From Rhodocyclales bacterium (GTDB lineage: Bacteria; Pseudomonadota; Gammaproteobacteria; Burkholderiales; Rhodocyclaceae): 9,360 nucleotides of DNA. How positions within the stretch are numbered: the first letter of the stretch is position 1; every line of letters starts with the position of its first letter. The notes beneath the pieces were generated by a model. It was not told the DNA's origin and ran no database searches. It worked only from the letters and a program-made list of their open reading frames with translations. Location: assembly GCA_021286885.1 (NCBI GenBank), contig JAJTBM010000089.1, forward strand, positions 1 through 9,360, written 5' to 3'. Below, one piece after another: positions 1 through 6,066 of this stretch. The position numbers and the translations under genes are program-made.

Positions 1-882
1 CTCGATCACTTCGCAGTAATTGAGGTTGTTGTCCTTGTTCATGCGATCCAGGAAGAGGATGCCCGGCTCGGCGTGGTCGTAGGTGGAACGCATGATCTGG
101 TCCCACAGATCCCGCGCACGCACCTTGCGGTATACCCATTGCCCGTCGGCGCGCTGGTAGCCCCCGGCAGCCTGGATGTCCTTGGAGGGCTCGGCTTTGT
201 GGGCGAGTTCGACGTCGCCATCGGCTTCAACCGCTTCCATGAAGGCATCGGTCACGCCCACGGAGATGTTGAAGTTGGTCAGGTCGCCTTCGTCCTTGGC
301 GTGGATGAATTCTTCGATGTCCGGGTGGTCGCAGCGCAGCACGCCCATCTGGGCGCCCCGGCGGGAGCCGGCGGATTCAACGGTTTCGCAGGAGCGGTCG
401 AACACCCGCATGTAAGACACGGGGCCGGAGGCATTGGACTGGGTGCCGCGCACCATCGCGCCCTTGGGGCGGATGGAGGAGAAGTCATAGCCCACCCCGC
501 CGCCGCGCCGCATGGTTTCGGCGGACTGGGCGAGGGCGGTGTAGATGCCGCAACGGCCATCGACGGATTCGGTGATGGAGTCGCCCACCGGCTGCACGAA
601 GCAGTTGATCAGGGTGGCGGCGAGGCTGGTGCCGGCGGCGGAGTTGATGCGGCCAGCGGGGATGAAGCCCTTTTCCTGGGCTTCGAGGAATTTGGCTTCC
701 CAGTGGGCGCGCTTTTCTTCGGCTTCCATGGCGGCCAAGGCGCGGGCCACACGGCGGCGCACGTCGGCGATGCTTTGCTCGTCGCCCTTGGCGTACTTCT
801 CGAGCAGGACTTCAGCGGAGATTTCCTGGGCCTGGAGCGCGGCGCTGGTGCTGGATTTGAGATCTTTTTTGGTGACGGTCAT
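1..882 (-). CDS. nrdJ: Adenosylcobalamin-dependent (class II) ribonucleotide reductase, N-terminal part
   Basis: The minus strand reads without a stop from ATG at 882-880 to the window edge: 294 codons, beginning [11 protein letters not shown]. Class II reductases reduce ribonucleotides to deoxyribonucleotides in the cytoplasm with a B12-derived radical and need no oxygen. Family signatures are visible: [13 protein letters not shown] followed by [13 protein letters not shown] (about residues 76-104, containing the first redox-active cysteine), [20 protein letters not shown], and [14 protein letters not shown] with the DHPDIEEFI segment after it. There is no N-terminal ATP-cone. The start is firm, because an in-frame TAA lies six codons upstream with no ATG between. 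The Shine-Dalgarno sequence is weak (GAGACTG). The C-terminal half, with the radical-site cysteine and the C-terminal cysteine pair, is outside the window. Codon choice is strongly biased to GCC/AAG/CTG, fitting high expression. The upstream region carries a candidate NrdR box and a DnaA box. Confidence 0.95.
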   Translation of the reverse strand, partial: MTVTKKDLKSSTSAALQAQEISAEVLLEKYAKGDEQSIADVRRRVARALAAMEAEEKRAHWEAKFLEAQEKGFIPAGRINSAAGTSLAATLINCFVQPVGDSITESVDGRCGIYTALAQSAETMRRGGGVGYDFSSIRPKGAMVRGTQSNASGPVSYMRVFDRSCETVESAGSRRGAQMGVLRCDHPDIEEFIHAKDEGDLTNFNISVGVTDAFMEAVEADGDVELAHKAEPSKDIQAAGGYQRADGQWVYRKVRARDLWDQIMRSTYDHAEPGILFLDRMNKDNNLNYCEVIE

Positions 883-1025
883 GGTCAGTCTCGTACCGGA
901 TTATGCGATTCGGATTGAATTTTTATCGGCGCATAGCTTACCGCCGCGTGGGAATTTCCGCAAAAATTTTTGTCTTTCAAAAACAACAACTTAAAAAAAT
1001 CAATAGGGTTTTGATAAGTTTTTTT

Positions 1026-1041
1026 CTACTACATTTAGTAG
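1026..1041. promoter_or_regulatory. Candidate NrdR box upstream of nrdJ
   Basis: CTACTACATTTAGTAG is an inverted repeat (CTACTA, 4-base centre, TAGTAG). Against the published NrdR consensus acaCwAtATaTwGtgt, all eight strongly conserved positions match (C4, w5, A6, A8, T9, T11, w12, G13), while several weaker outer positions do not. NrdR is the zinc-finger/ATP-cone repressor of ribonucleotide reductase genes. The site lies 144-159 bp upstream of the nrdJ start. NrdR sites usually come in pairs, and I find no clear second box at the usual spacing, which lowers confidence. Confidence 0.5.
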
Positions 1042-1045
1042 TGTT

Positions 1046-1054
1046 TTATCCACA
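1046..1054 (+). promoter_or_regulatory. Perfect DnaA box upstream of nrdJ
   Basis: TTATCCACA is an exact match to the high-affinity DnaA box. It lies four bases beyond the candidate NrdR palindrome and about 165 bp upstream of the nrdJ start. A degenerate copy, TTATCCCCT, follows in the same orientation at 1057-1065, exactly 11 bp on, roughly one helical turn. DnaA is known to regulate the E. coli nrdAB operon, so a role for DnaA in controlling this reductase gene is plausible. Function here is inferred from sequence only. Confidence 0.45.
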
Positions 1055-1080
1055 AATTATCCCCTGATTTCCCCACTCTA

Positions 1081-1119
1081 CACCCCAGCTCCTTGATTTT
1101 CCGGCAGAAAAGCGGGGTG
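1081..1119. other. Interrupted inverted repeat (hairpin) in the nrdJ/lyase spacer
   Basis: Outer arms CACCCC (1081-1086) and GGGGTG (1114-1119) enclose inner arms TTTTC (1097-1101) and GAAAA (1107-1111), with loop CGGCA. One side has a 10-base and the other a 2-base internal bulge. On the plus strand it is followed by TTTCCCTT, so it is only weakly terminator-like. It could be a leader structure or a protein-binding dyad. Confidence 0.3.
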
Positions 1120-1291
1120 TTTCCCTTAAATGTCATGGCACCCCAGGGCGCCTGTTCAGGGCAGTGCTGTGGGTTGTCTTGATTTGACTTGTGAAATTCC
1201 TGGCGGCGTGAATTTTTACGCAGGCAAAAACACGAAAAACGCTGTTATTTTGCAAATGTGAAAAAATTGCGCGGTTTTGGTGTTTTTGGTG

Positions 1292-1343
1292 GATCAGCAT
1301 GGGGCCATGCCTGATCTGCAATCCCTACGGGGGCCTTCAGGCC
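1292..1343 (+). promoter_or_regulatory. Two adjacent dyads in the presumed leader of the lyase gene
   Basis: The first dyad has left arm GATCAGCATGG (1292-1302) and right arm CCATGC plus TGATC (1305-1316), identical in inverse apart from one extra C at 1311. The second is GGCCT, TC, AGGCC (1332-1343). They lie 22-73 bases before the lyase start and directly upstream of its Shine-Dalgarno. As RNA they would form two GC-rich stems in front of the ribosome site; as DNA the first could be an operator. I do not recognise a known riboswitch class here. Confidence 0.4.
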
Positions 1344-1364
1344 AACTGTGGGCAGGAGTCAAAC

Positions 1365-3359
1365 ATGATGGGAAGTTTGAGCAGGGTGGAGTGGTTTTGG
1401 CATCGCCTGTGCACCGTGTCGGTGCAGGAACTGGCGGTGCGTGCGCGGGATCAGGCGCGGCGCAGTCTGCTGGGCGCCCGGCAACCCACCCTGGTGCCGC
1501 CTGCCCGCATGCAAGGGCGGGGTGCCTGCTGGTTACCACTCATGCCCATGGAAGAAAACCGTCTGGTACTCCAGCGTGCCCGGGAGGTGCTGGAAGGGCG
1601 CTGGCGTGATCTGACGGCCCAGCCACTCCTGCTGGGCTTTCCTCCCAATTGGAACCGTCACCCGCGCACGGGCGTGGTTTTTCCTTTAGTGCGCGGGCGG
1701 GCGTCGATTCCCCGGGATGGGGCTCAAGAAGGGGATGTGCGCCAGTTGTGGCTGCTCAACCGTCATCGGGAACTGGTGGTGTTGGCCCAGGCCTGGCATC
1801 TGAGCGGTGAAGAGATCTTTCTGGAAGGCTGCGCCAGTCTGCTCCAGACCTGGTTTGTGCAATGTCCCCATCCCCTGGGTCCGAACTGGGTGTCGAGTAC
1901 CGAGCTGGCGGCCCGGCTGCTGAATTGGGCGCTGGCTTGGCAGCTGCTGGGAGGGCATCGCTCGCCGCTGTTCGATGGGGCGGCGGGGGCGCTACTGCGC
2001 TCCGACTGGCTGGATCAAATCTGGCGTCACGCTGAGTTCATCCGGGCCCATCGCTCCCGGCGTTCCACGGCCACCAGCCATCTGGTGAGCGAACTGGCCG
2101 GTTTGTTTGTGGCCGGTGTGACCTGGGCGGGTTGGCGAGAATCCCGCCTGTGGCGCGAGCAGGCCCGGGCCCAGCTGGAGTCTGAACTCCCCCGTATCTG
2201 CACACCTGATGGCGTGGTGCTGGAGCAGTCTGTACCGCTCCAGCAACAGCTGTGGGATGCCCTGTTGCTCGCGGGTTTGGCGGCCCGTAGCTGCCAGCGG
2301 GATTTCAGCCCCGAGTTCTGGCAGCGCCTGGAGGCCATGCTGGATTATCTGGCCGCCCTGATGGATGCGGGCGGGCAGGTGCCCCAGTGGGGCGGCGGGG
2401 ACAATCGCCCGCTGTTGGGCCTGGATCTGACGAGTGGCGTTTGCCCCTATCACAGCCGGCTTGCCACCGGTGCCCTGTTGTTCGGGCGGGCAGATCTGGC
2501 ACGCAAGGCGGGGGCGGTGGACAGAAGAAGCCGTTGGTTGCTGGGGGATGAGCGCTGCCAGGGGTTCGACAATCTGCTGCTGCGGGCCGAACAGGCCACA
2601 CGCAACACGGATTTTCCCGCAGGGGGGATGTATGTCCTGGGGGCCTGCCTGGACAGTTCGGACGAGATTCGGGTGGTTCTGGATGCGGGGCCCCTGGGGG
2701 GGCCTGGCCTGGCCTCTTACGCCCATGCGGATGCGCTGGCGTTCACCCTTTCGGTGGGTGGTCGGCCATTTCTGGTGGATCCCGGCGTGGGGAGTCTGCA
2801 CCAGGCTGCTTTGCGGGACGGGTTTCGTGGCACGGCCATGCACAACACCCTGTGCGTGGAGGGCAAGGATCAGGCGGTGGTGGCCGGGCGTTTTCTGTGG
2901 TCACGCCGTTATGCCTGCCGGGTCTTGGAGCGGCGGGCCAATCTGGCCCAGGAGCAATTGATTGCCGAGCACGATGGGTATCGTCATCTGCCCGGGCACC
3001 CCCTGCATCGGCGGAGCTGGAGTCTGAACCGTCAGGCACGTTTGCTGACGGTGCGGGATCAGCTGATGGGCAGTCGGGGCCACGAGGTGAAGCTCCACTG
3101 GCATTTCAGCGAGCACTGCACAGTGACTTGCACGCCCGAAGGGCTGCGTGTGTTCAATGGCCCTGTGGTGGTGGATGTCCTGCTGCCGCTGGACGGTGAA
3201 GTCACCATCCTGCATGGCTCCGAAACGCCGCTCGGGGGGTGGGTTTCCCCCCGGAGCGAAGAGTGGGTGGCCAGCACCACGGTGTGCTGGAAAGGCCGTC
3301 TTGAGCCAGAAATGGCCTTGGAAACCGTGTTCCGTTGCCCGTCGGGCCCGGCGGTGTGA
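1365..3359 (+). CDS. Heparinase II/III family polysaccharide lyase
   Basis: A 664-residue protein when started at ATG 1365 (MMGSLSRVEWFWHRL). This start is preferred because AGGAG at 1354-1358 sits six bases upstream and the remaining N-terminus resembles that of the family; the longer frame from 1299 would begin inside a hairpin. Domain order is the family's: an N-terminal alpha-helical toroid (roughly residues 30-400, with QWGGGDNRPLL near 341-351), then a C-terminal beta-sandwich. That second domain shows SYAHADALAFTLSVGGRPF with VDPG after it (H454, D456) and RGTAMHNTLCVEG (H493, N494). Family members cleave uronic-acid-containing polysaccharides by beta-elimination, and related bacterial proteins are often encoded with exopolysaccharide genes. 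No clear signal peptide is visible, and no glycosyltransferase or export gene lies in the window, so substrate and location are open. It converges with the HDOD gene 17 bp downstream. Confidence 0.85.
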   Translation: MMGSLSRVEWFWHRLCTVSVQELAVRARDQARRSLLGARQPTLVPPARMQGRGACWLPLMPMEENRLVLQRAREVLEGRWRDLTAQPLLLGFPPNWNRHPRTGVVFPLVRGRASIPRDGAQEGDVRQLWLLNRHRELVVLAQAWHLSGEEIFLEGCASLLQTWFVQCPHPLGPNWVSSTELAARLLNWALAWQLLGGHRSPLFDGAAGALLRSDWLDQIWRHAEFIRAHRSRRSTATSHLVSELAGLFVAGVTWAGWRESRLWREQARAQLESELPRICTPDGVVLEQSVPLQQQLWDALLLAGLAARSCQRDFSPEFWQRLEAMLDYLAALMDAGGQVPQWGGGDNRPLLGLDLTSGVCPYHSRLATGALLFGRADLARKAGAVDRRSRWLLGDERCQGFDNLLLRAEQATRNTDFPAGGMYVLGACLDSSDEIRVVLDAGPLGGPGLASYAHADALAFTLSVGGRPFLVDPGVGSLHQAALRDGFRGTAMHNTLCVEGKDQAVVAGRFLWSRRYACRVLERRANLAQEQLIAEHDGYRHLPGHPLHRRSWSLNRQARLLTVRDQLMGSRGHEVKLHWHFSEHCTVTCTPEGLRVFNGPVVVDVLLPLDGEVTILHGSETPLGGWVSPRSEEWVASTTVCWKGRLEPEMALETVFRCPSGPAV

Positions 3360-3376
3360 GTGCGGGCAGGGTGGAT

Positions 3377-4228
3377 TTAGTGCAACAGCCCCCGGGCCAG
3401 GGTCAGATCCTGTTCGGTTTGCTTGCGGATGCCGGCTATGAGCGGAATGTCCAGCTCCAGGTACAAGGCGCACAGGGGATCAACCCGCGCCAGGGCCTGG
3501 GCATCCAGGTCGGTGGGGTGCTCCGCATCCATCTCCTGACGGCTCTCCAGCAGGGCATTGGCCACATGGATCAGTGCCGCTTCGGTGGCATGGGGGCCGC
3601 CCCGGGCCGGATGCAGCTGGGCGCCGATGGCCGCCGCAAAGCCCCGGGGCAAAGCCCAACGGCAGGCCAGCGTGGCGCCCACTTCGGCAAAGTTGAAACC
3701 GAGCAGGGTCTGCTCGGCATCAGCCAGGGGGCAATGATGGGTGCGCGCCCAGTGGGTCGTGCGTTCTCGCTGGGTGGGGTCGGCTTGGTACATGACCAGG
3801 TGGCCGATGTCCGCCAGCAGCCCCTCCACAAACAAACGGTCCGGGTCGCCCATTCCCAGGCATCGGGCGCTGCTGCGGGCCGCCAGGGCGCGATACAGGG
3901 CGTTTTCCCGAAAGCCTTGCAGGGGGCCGCTCTGCATCTCGGCAAACAGACCCAGGACCATGCAGGTCAGGGCGAGATCGTGCACCCGTTGCAGGCCCAT
4001 CAGCGTCACCGCCCGGTCGATGTGACTGATCTGGCCAGGCGCGCCGTACAGGGCGCTGTTGGCCACCTGGAGCACGCGGGCGGCAATGGCGGGATCGCTG
4101 CCCACCACTGCGCTCATGTCGGCGCTGGTGCTGGTGGGGTCGTCCAGCAGGGCTCGGATGTGCTGATACACCGAGGGTAGGCAGAGCAGTTTTTCTGTGC
4201 TGGCAACGAGTTCCTGGACGCTGTTCAT
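3377..4228 (-). CDS. HDOD domain protein
   Basis: 283 residues, ATG at 4228-4226, with Shine-Dalgarno GGAGGG (4235-4240) six bases upstream. Residues about 8-205 match the HDOD domain, a degenerate relative of HD hydrolases found in bacterial signalling proteins. Visible landmarks are RVLQVANSALYG (51-62), ISHIDRAVTLMG (67-78), GLLADIGHLV (136-145) and LLGFNFAEVGATLACRWALP (175-194). The His usually seen in the LLHDIG motif is Ala139, and the His often seen in the GF-HAEVG motif is replaced (N179-F180). A metal-dependent hydrolase activity is therefore unlikely, and a protein-interaction or regulatory role is more probable. The C-terminal tail (about 206-283) carries no domain I recognise: no EAL, GGDEF or kinase part is fused. 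The gene is divergent from the EEP gene and convergent with the lyase. Confidence 0.88.
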   Translation of the reverse strand: MNSVQELVASTEKLLCLPSVYQHIRALLDDPTSTSADMSAVVGSDPAIAARVLQVANSALYGAPGQISHIDRAVTLMGLQRVHDLALTCMVLGLFAEMQSGPLQGFRENALYRALAARSSARCLGMGDPDRLFVEGLLADIGHLVMYQADPTQRERTTHWARTHHCPLADAEQTLLGFNFAEVGATLACRWALPRGFAAAIGAQLHPARGGPHATEAALIHVANALLESRQEMDAEHPTDLDAQALARVDPLCALYLELDIPLIAGIRKQTEQDLTLARGLLH

Positions 4229-4374
4229 GGCGTGCCCTCCGGTGGCGGGGTGAATGGCTGTCCATATCGGAGTTTTGCCCCCGTTCTTGAGCGCTGCCCC
4301 GGATAAAGCTGCGGAGCACGGCTCGGTTTTTCATAAAATTCTTGTTTTTTGATGTTTTTGCAGGAAAATCCCCG

Positions 4375-4412
4375 GGCTGTGCCGAAGTGCATAAATGTGT
4401 TTCGGTGCAGCC
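4375..4412 (+). other. Strong RNA-type hairpin upstream of the EEP gene
   Basis: Left arm GGCTGTGCCGAA (4375-4386) and right arm TTCGGTGCAGCC (4401-4412) form a 12-bp stem. Ten pairs are Watson-Crick and two are G-U wobbles, around a 14-base loop. In the opposite-strand transcript the two wobbles would become C-A mismatches, so the fold favours plus-strand RNA. It ends 39 bases before the EEP start codon. No T-run follows on either side, so it is not an ordinary terminator. A T-rich stretch precedes it, and TAAAAT (4334-4339) is a possible -10 without a good -35. It may be a leader element or part of a small RNA. Confidence 0.5.
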
Positions 4413-4451
4413 AGCGTCGCCGGTCAGGGGGCCGGAACTGAAGGAAGCTAA

Positions 4452-5315
4452 ATGCGTGTCTTAAGCTGGAATATTCAATGGGGTCGCGGCGCCGATGGGG
4501 TCGTGGATCTGAATCGCTGTATTGAAACTATCCGTGTCCTGGGCGATTTTGACGTGATCTGTCTCCAGGAGGTGGCCCAGGGGTTTGCCAGCCTGAACAA
4601 CGGGCGGAGCATGGACGGCCCCGCAAGTCTGGTGGCGGCTTTTCCTGGGTATTCGGCCCACTTTGGCGCTGCCTTTGATGGCCCGGCGCCTTCAGGGGAG
4701 CGCAATCGTTTTGGCAATCTGACCCTGAGCCGTCTGCCCGTGGGGCGGGTGCAGGTGCATAGCCTGCCTTTGCCTGCCGAGGCCGGTTATGCCGCCATGC
4801 CCCGGGTGTGCCTTGAAGTGGTGGTGGCCGACCGGTTGCGCATTCTCAACACCCATCTGGAGTACTACGGCGTGGCCCGACGTCTGGCCCAAGCCCAAGC
4901 CCTGCACGGCCTGCAACTGGATACCATTCAGGCCCTGCGGACCCCCGGCGAAACCTCGGGGCGGATCCGTGCCGGTACACCGTTTGAGCCCCTGGCGCGG
5001 CCCGCATCGGCCCTATTGTGCGGAGATTTCAACTGCGAGCCCGGCAGCCCGGCCCTGGCAGCCCTGACGGAACGTGATGAGCAGGGGACGCCGGTATGGG
5101 TGGATGCTTGGGAGGCCTGCTACGGTACGGTGCCCCACCTGCATACCGTGGGGGTGAACGGTGCCGAGTGGCCTGATCGCCCCTATTGCTGCGACTTTAT
5201 CTGGGTAACGCCCGATTTGCTGGGCAAGGTGGAGTCCCTGGCGGTGGATCAGGCCACGGCGGCGTCGGATCACCAGCCCCTGCTGCTCAGCCTGGCCCTG
5301 GATCTGAGCGTTTGA
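4452..5315 (+). CDS. Endonuclease/exonuclease/phosphatase (EEP) family protein
   Basis: 287 residues, ATG at 4452 with AAGGA (4441-4445) six bases upstream. The metal-dependent EEP fold (DNase I / exonuclease III / sphingomyelinase superfamily) is shown by the full catalytic motif set: SWNIQWGRG with N7, ICLQEV with E40, LNTHLEYYG with H135, LLCGDFNCEP with D192 and N194, DFIWVTPDLL with D248, and ASDHQPLLLSL with D273-H274. The enzyme should therefore be an active phosphodiesterase or phosphatase, but the family covers DNA, RNA, lipid and nucleotide substrates and the sequence does not say which. No signal peptide or membrane segment is evident, so it is probably cytoplasmic. It is a single-gene unit: a hairpin leader in front, a perfect terminator 42 bp behind. 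Confidence 0.9.
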   Translation: MRVLSWNIQWGRGADGVVDLNRCIETIRVLGDFDVICLQEVAQGFASLNNGRSMDGPASLVAAFPGYSAHFGAAFDGPAPSGERNRFGNLTLSRLPVGRVQVHSLPLPAEAGYAAMPRVCLEVVVADRLRILNTHLEYYGVARRLAQAQALHGLQLDTIQALRTPGETSGRIRAGTPFEPLARPASALLCGDFNCEPGSPALAALTERDEQGTPVWVDAWEACYGTVPHLHTVGVNGAEWPDRPYCCDFIWVTPDLLGKVESLAVDQATAASDHQPLLLSLALDLSV

Positions 5316-5356
5316 AGCTTTACGCCTGTAGGCGTCATCCCCCCGAAGCCGATACA

Positions 5357-5400
5357 ACAAGGCCGGCCCCCGATGGAAACGTATCGGGGGCCGGCCTTGT
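5357..5400. terminator. Bidirectional Rho-independent-type terminator, 18-bp perfect stem
   Basis: Left arm ACAAGGCCGGCCCCCGAT (5357-5374) and right arm ATCGGGGGCCGGCCTTGT (5383-5400) are perfect complements around the 8-base loop GGAAACGT. It sits between the convergent EEP gene (ends 5315) and the carbonic-anhydrase-like gene (ends 5427), so it can serve both. The T-tracts are short (CCTTGTGCTTT on plus, CCTTGTTGTAT on minus). A smaller hairpin, ACGCC, loop TGTA, GGCGT, lies at 5322-5335 just after the EEP stop. Confidence 0.85.
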
Positions 5401-5426
5401 GCTTTCAGGGGAGGCGAGTGCTTCCC

Positions 5427-5948
5427 TCAGATTTCTTCCAGATCCTGCTGGTAGCGCAGCGCGTTGTTCACGTAGCCATCGGCGCTTGCCTTCAGCCGGC
5501 TCACCTCGTGGTCGGTGAGTTCGCGGATGATCCGGCCCGGCGAGCCGCACACCAGGGAGCGGTCGGGGATCACCTTGCCTTCGGGAATCAGGGAGTTGGC
5601 GCCGATCAGGCAGTGCTTGCCGATCACCGCCCGGTTCAGCACCACGGCGTTGATCCCGATCAGGGAGCCTTCTCCCACCGTACAGCCGTGCAGCATGGCC
5701 TTGTGGCCGATGGTCACGTCAGCGCCGATATCCAGGGGCACGCCGTCATCGGTGTGCAGCACCGCAGCATCCTGCACATTGGTGTTGGCGCCGATGGTGA
5801 TGGGATCATTGTCGCCGCGCAGAATGGCGCCGAACCAGATATTCACGTGGGGCCCGAGGTGCACGTCACCGATCACAGTGGCGTTGTCCGCAATCCAGAC
5901 ACCCTCTTGCAGCTGGGGAGCCCGTTCTCCGAGGCGGTAGATCGGCAT
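5427..5948 (-). CDS. Gamma carbonic anhydrase family protein (left-handed beta-helix)
   Basis: 173 residues, start at ATG 5948-5946 (MPIYRLGERAPQL), with AGGA (5956-5959) seven bases upstream. The frame stays open far upstream, but that part is antisense to the crotonase gene and not family-like, so the short start is right. The protein is built of hexapeptide repeats (for example IGDVHLG, IGANTNVQ, IGADVTIG, VGEGSLIG), which fold as a trimeric left-handed beta-helix. The three histidines expected to bind metal are present: H65 (VLHTD), H82 and H87 (GHKAMLHG), the last two with the classical five-residue spacing. Length is typical of YrdA/PaaY-like members. Activity may be carbonic anhydrase, or thioesterase as known for PaaY; many members are uncharacterised. 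It is transcribed from a good promoter at 6013-6040 and ends at the shared terminator. Confidence 0.92.
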   Translation of the reverse strand: MPIYRLGERAPQLQEGVWIADNATVIGDVHLGPHVNIWFGAILRGDNDPITIGANTNVQDAAVLHTDDGVPLDIGADVTIGHKAMLHGCTVGEGSLIGINAVVLNRAVIGKHCLIGANSLIPEGKVIPDRSLVCGSPGRIIRELTDHEVSRLKASADGYVNNALRYQQDLEEI

Positions 5949-6012
5949 GTTTTTGTCCTGTTGTGATGAAGATCTGGCCGTGCCGCCGAATGGCCAGCCA
6001 GAGAAGCGCGCC

Positions 6013-6040
6013 ATAATAGCAGGGTAATGACCGAGTGCAA
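6013..6040 (-). promoter_or_regulatory. Sigma-70-type promoter of the gamma carbonic anhydrase gene
   Basis: Reading the minus strand, TTGCAC (6040-6035) is a -35 element and TATTAT (6018-6013) a -10 matching TATAAT at five of six bases. They are separated by 16 bp, and TGC precedes the -10, giving an extended -10. The predicted transcript starts near 6005, about 57 bases before the start codon. Confidence 0.6.
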
Positions 6041-6066
6041 GGGGCAGGGGCCGGCTTTTACCTCGC

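Larger units (their letters stand above)
883..1364. other. AT-rich divergent intergenic region between nrdJ and the lyase gene
   Basis: These 482 bases contain no credible gene. The part nearest nrdJ is much more AT-rich than the flanking genes. It has A or T tracts at 962-966, 967-971, 979-983, 993-999 and 1019-1025, and a perfect 12-bp palindrome CAAAAATTTTTG at 961-972. Such clustered tracts tend to bend DNA. Further right come a candidate NrdR box (1026-1041), a perfect DnaA box (1046-1054), a hairpin (1081-1119) and two dyads (1292-1343) just before the lyase. A TTGACT -35-like element sits at 1184-1189 on the plus strand but has no good -10 behind it. I could not fix either promoter with confidence, and I see no B12-box pattern that would mark a cobalamin riboswitch. 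Confidence 0.7.

Noticed and set aside
73..918. 281-codon plus-strand open frame opposite nrdJ
   Set aside because: Mirror frame of a strongly biased GC-rich gene; its Gly/His/Ala/Val-rich composition is typical of antisense frames, and nrdJ is firmly recognised.
902..935. TATGCG/CGCATA inverted repeat in the nrdJ leader
   Set aside because: Only six base pairs around a 22-base AT-rich loop; easily expected by chance.
883..1100. Possible cobalamin riboswitch before the B12-dependent reductase
   Set aside because: No B12-box-like sequence is visible on the minus strand and the region is AT-rich without the expected conserved core.
1133..1321. 62-codon minus-strand open frame in the nrdJ/lyase spacer
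   Set aside because: Composition is not protein-like for this genome, there is no clear ribosome site, and it starts within the dyads before the lyase.
1299..1364. 22-residue N-terminal extension of the lyase from ATG 1299
   Set aside because: The ATG lies within a dyad, has no Shine-Dalgarno, and the extra residues do not look like the family; ATG 1365 has AGGAG at ideal spacing.
3335..4180. 281-codon plus-strand open frame opposite the HDOD gene
   Set aside because: Low-complexity Gly/Gln/His-rich antisense translation, no Shine-Dalgarno, and the HDOD domain is clear on the other strand.
4314..4331. GAGC, ACG, GCTC followed by GGTTTTT, resembling a small terminator
   Set aside because: The stem is only four base pairs with a 3-base loop and no plus-strand gene ends nearby; too weak to call.
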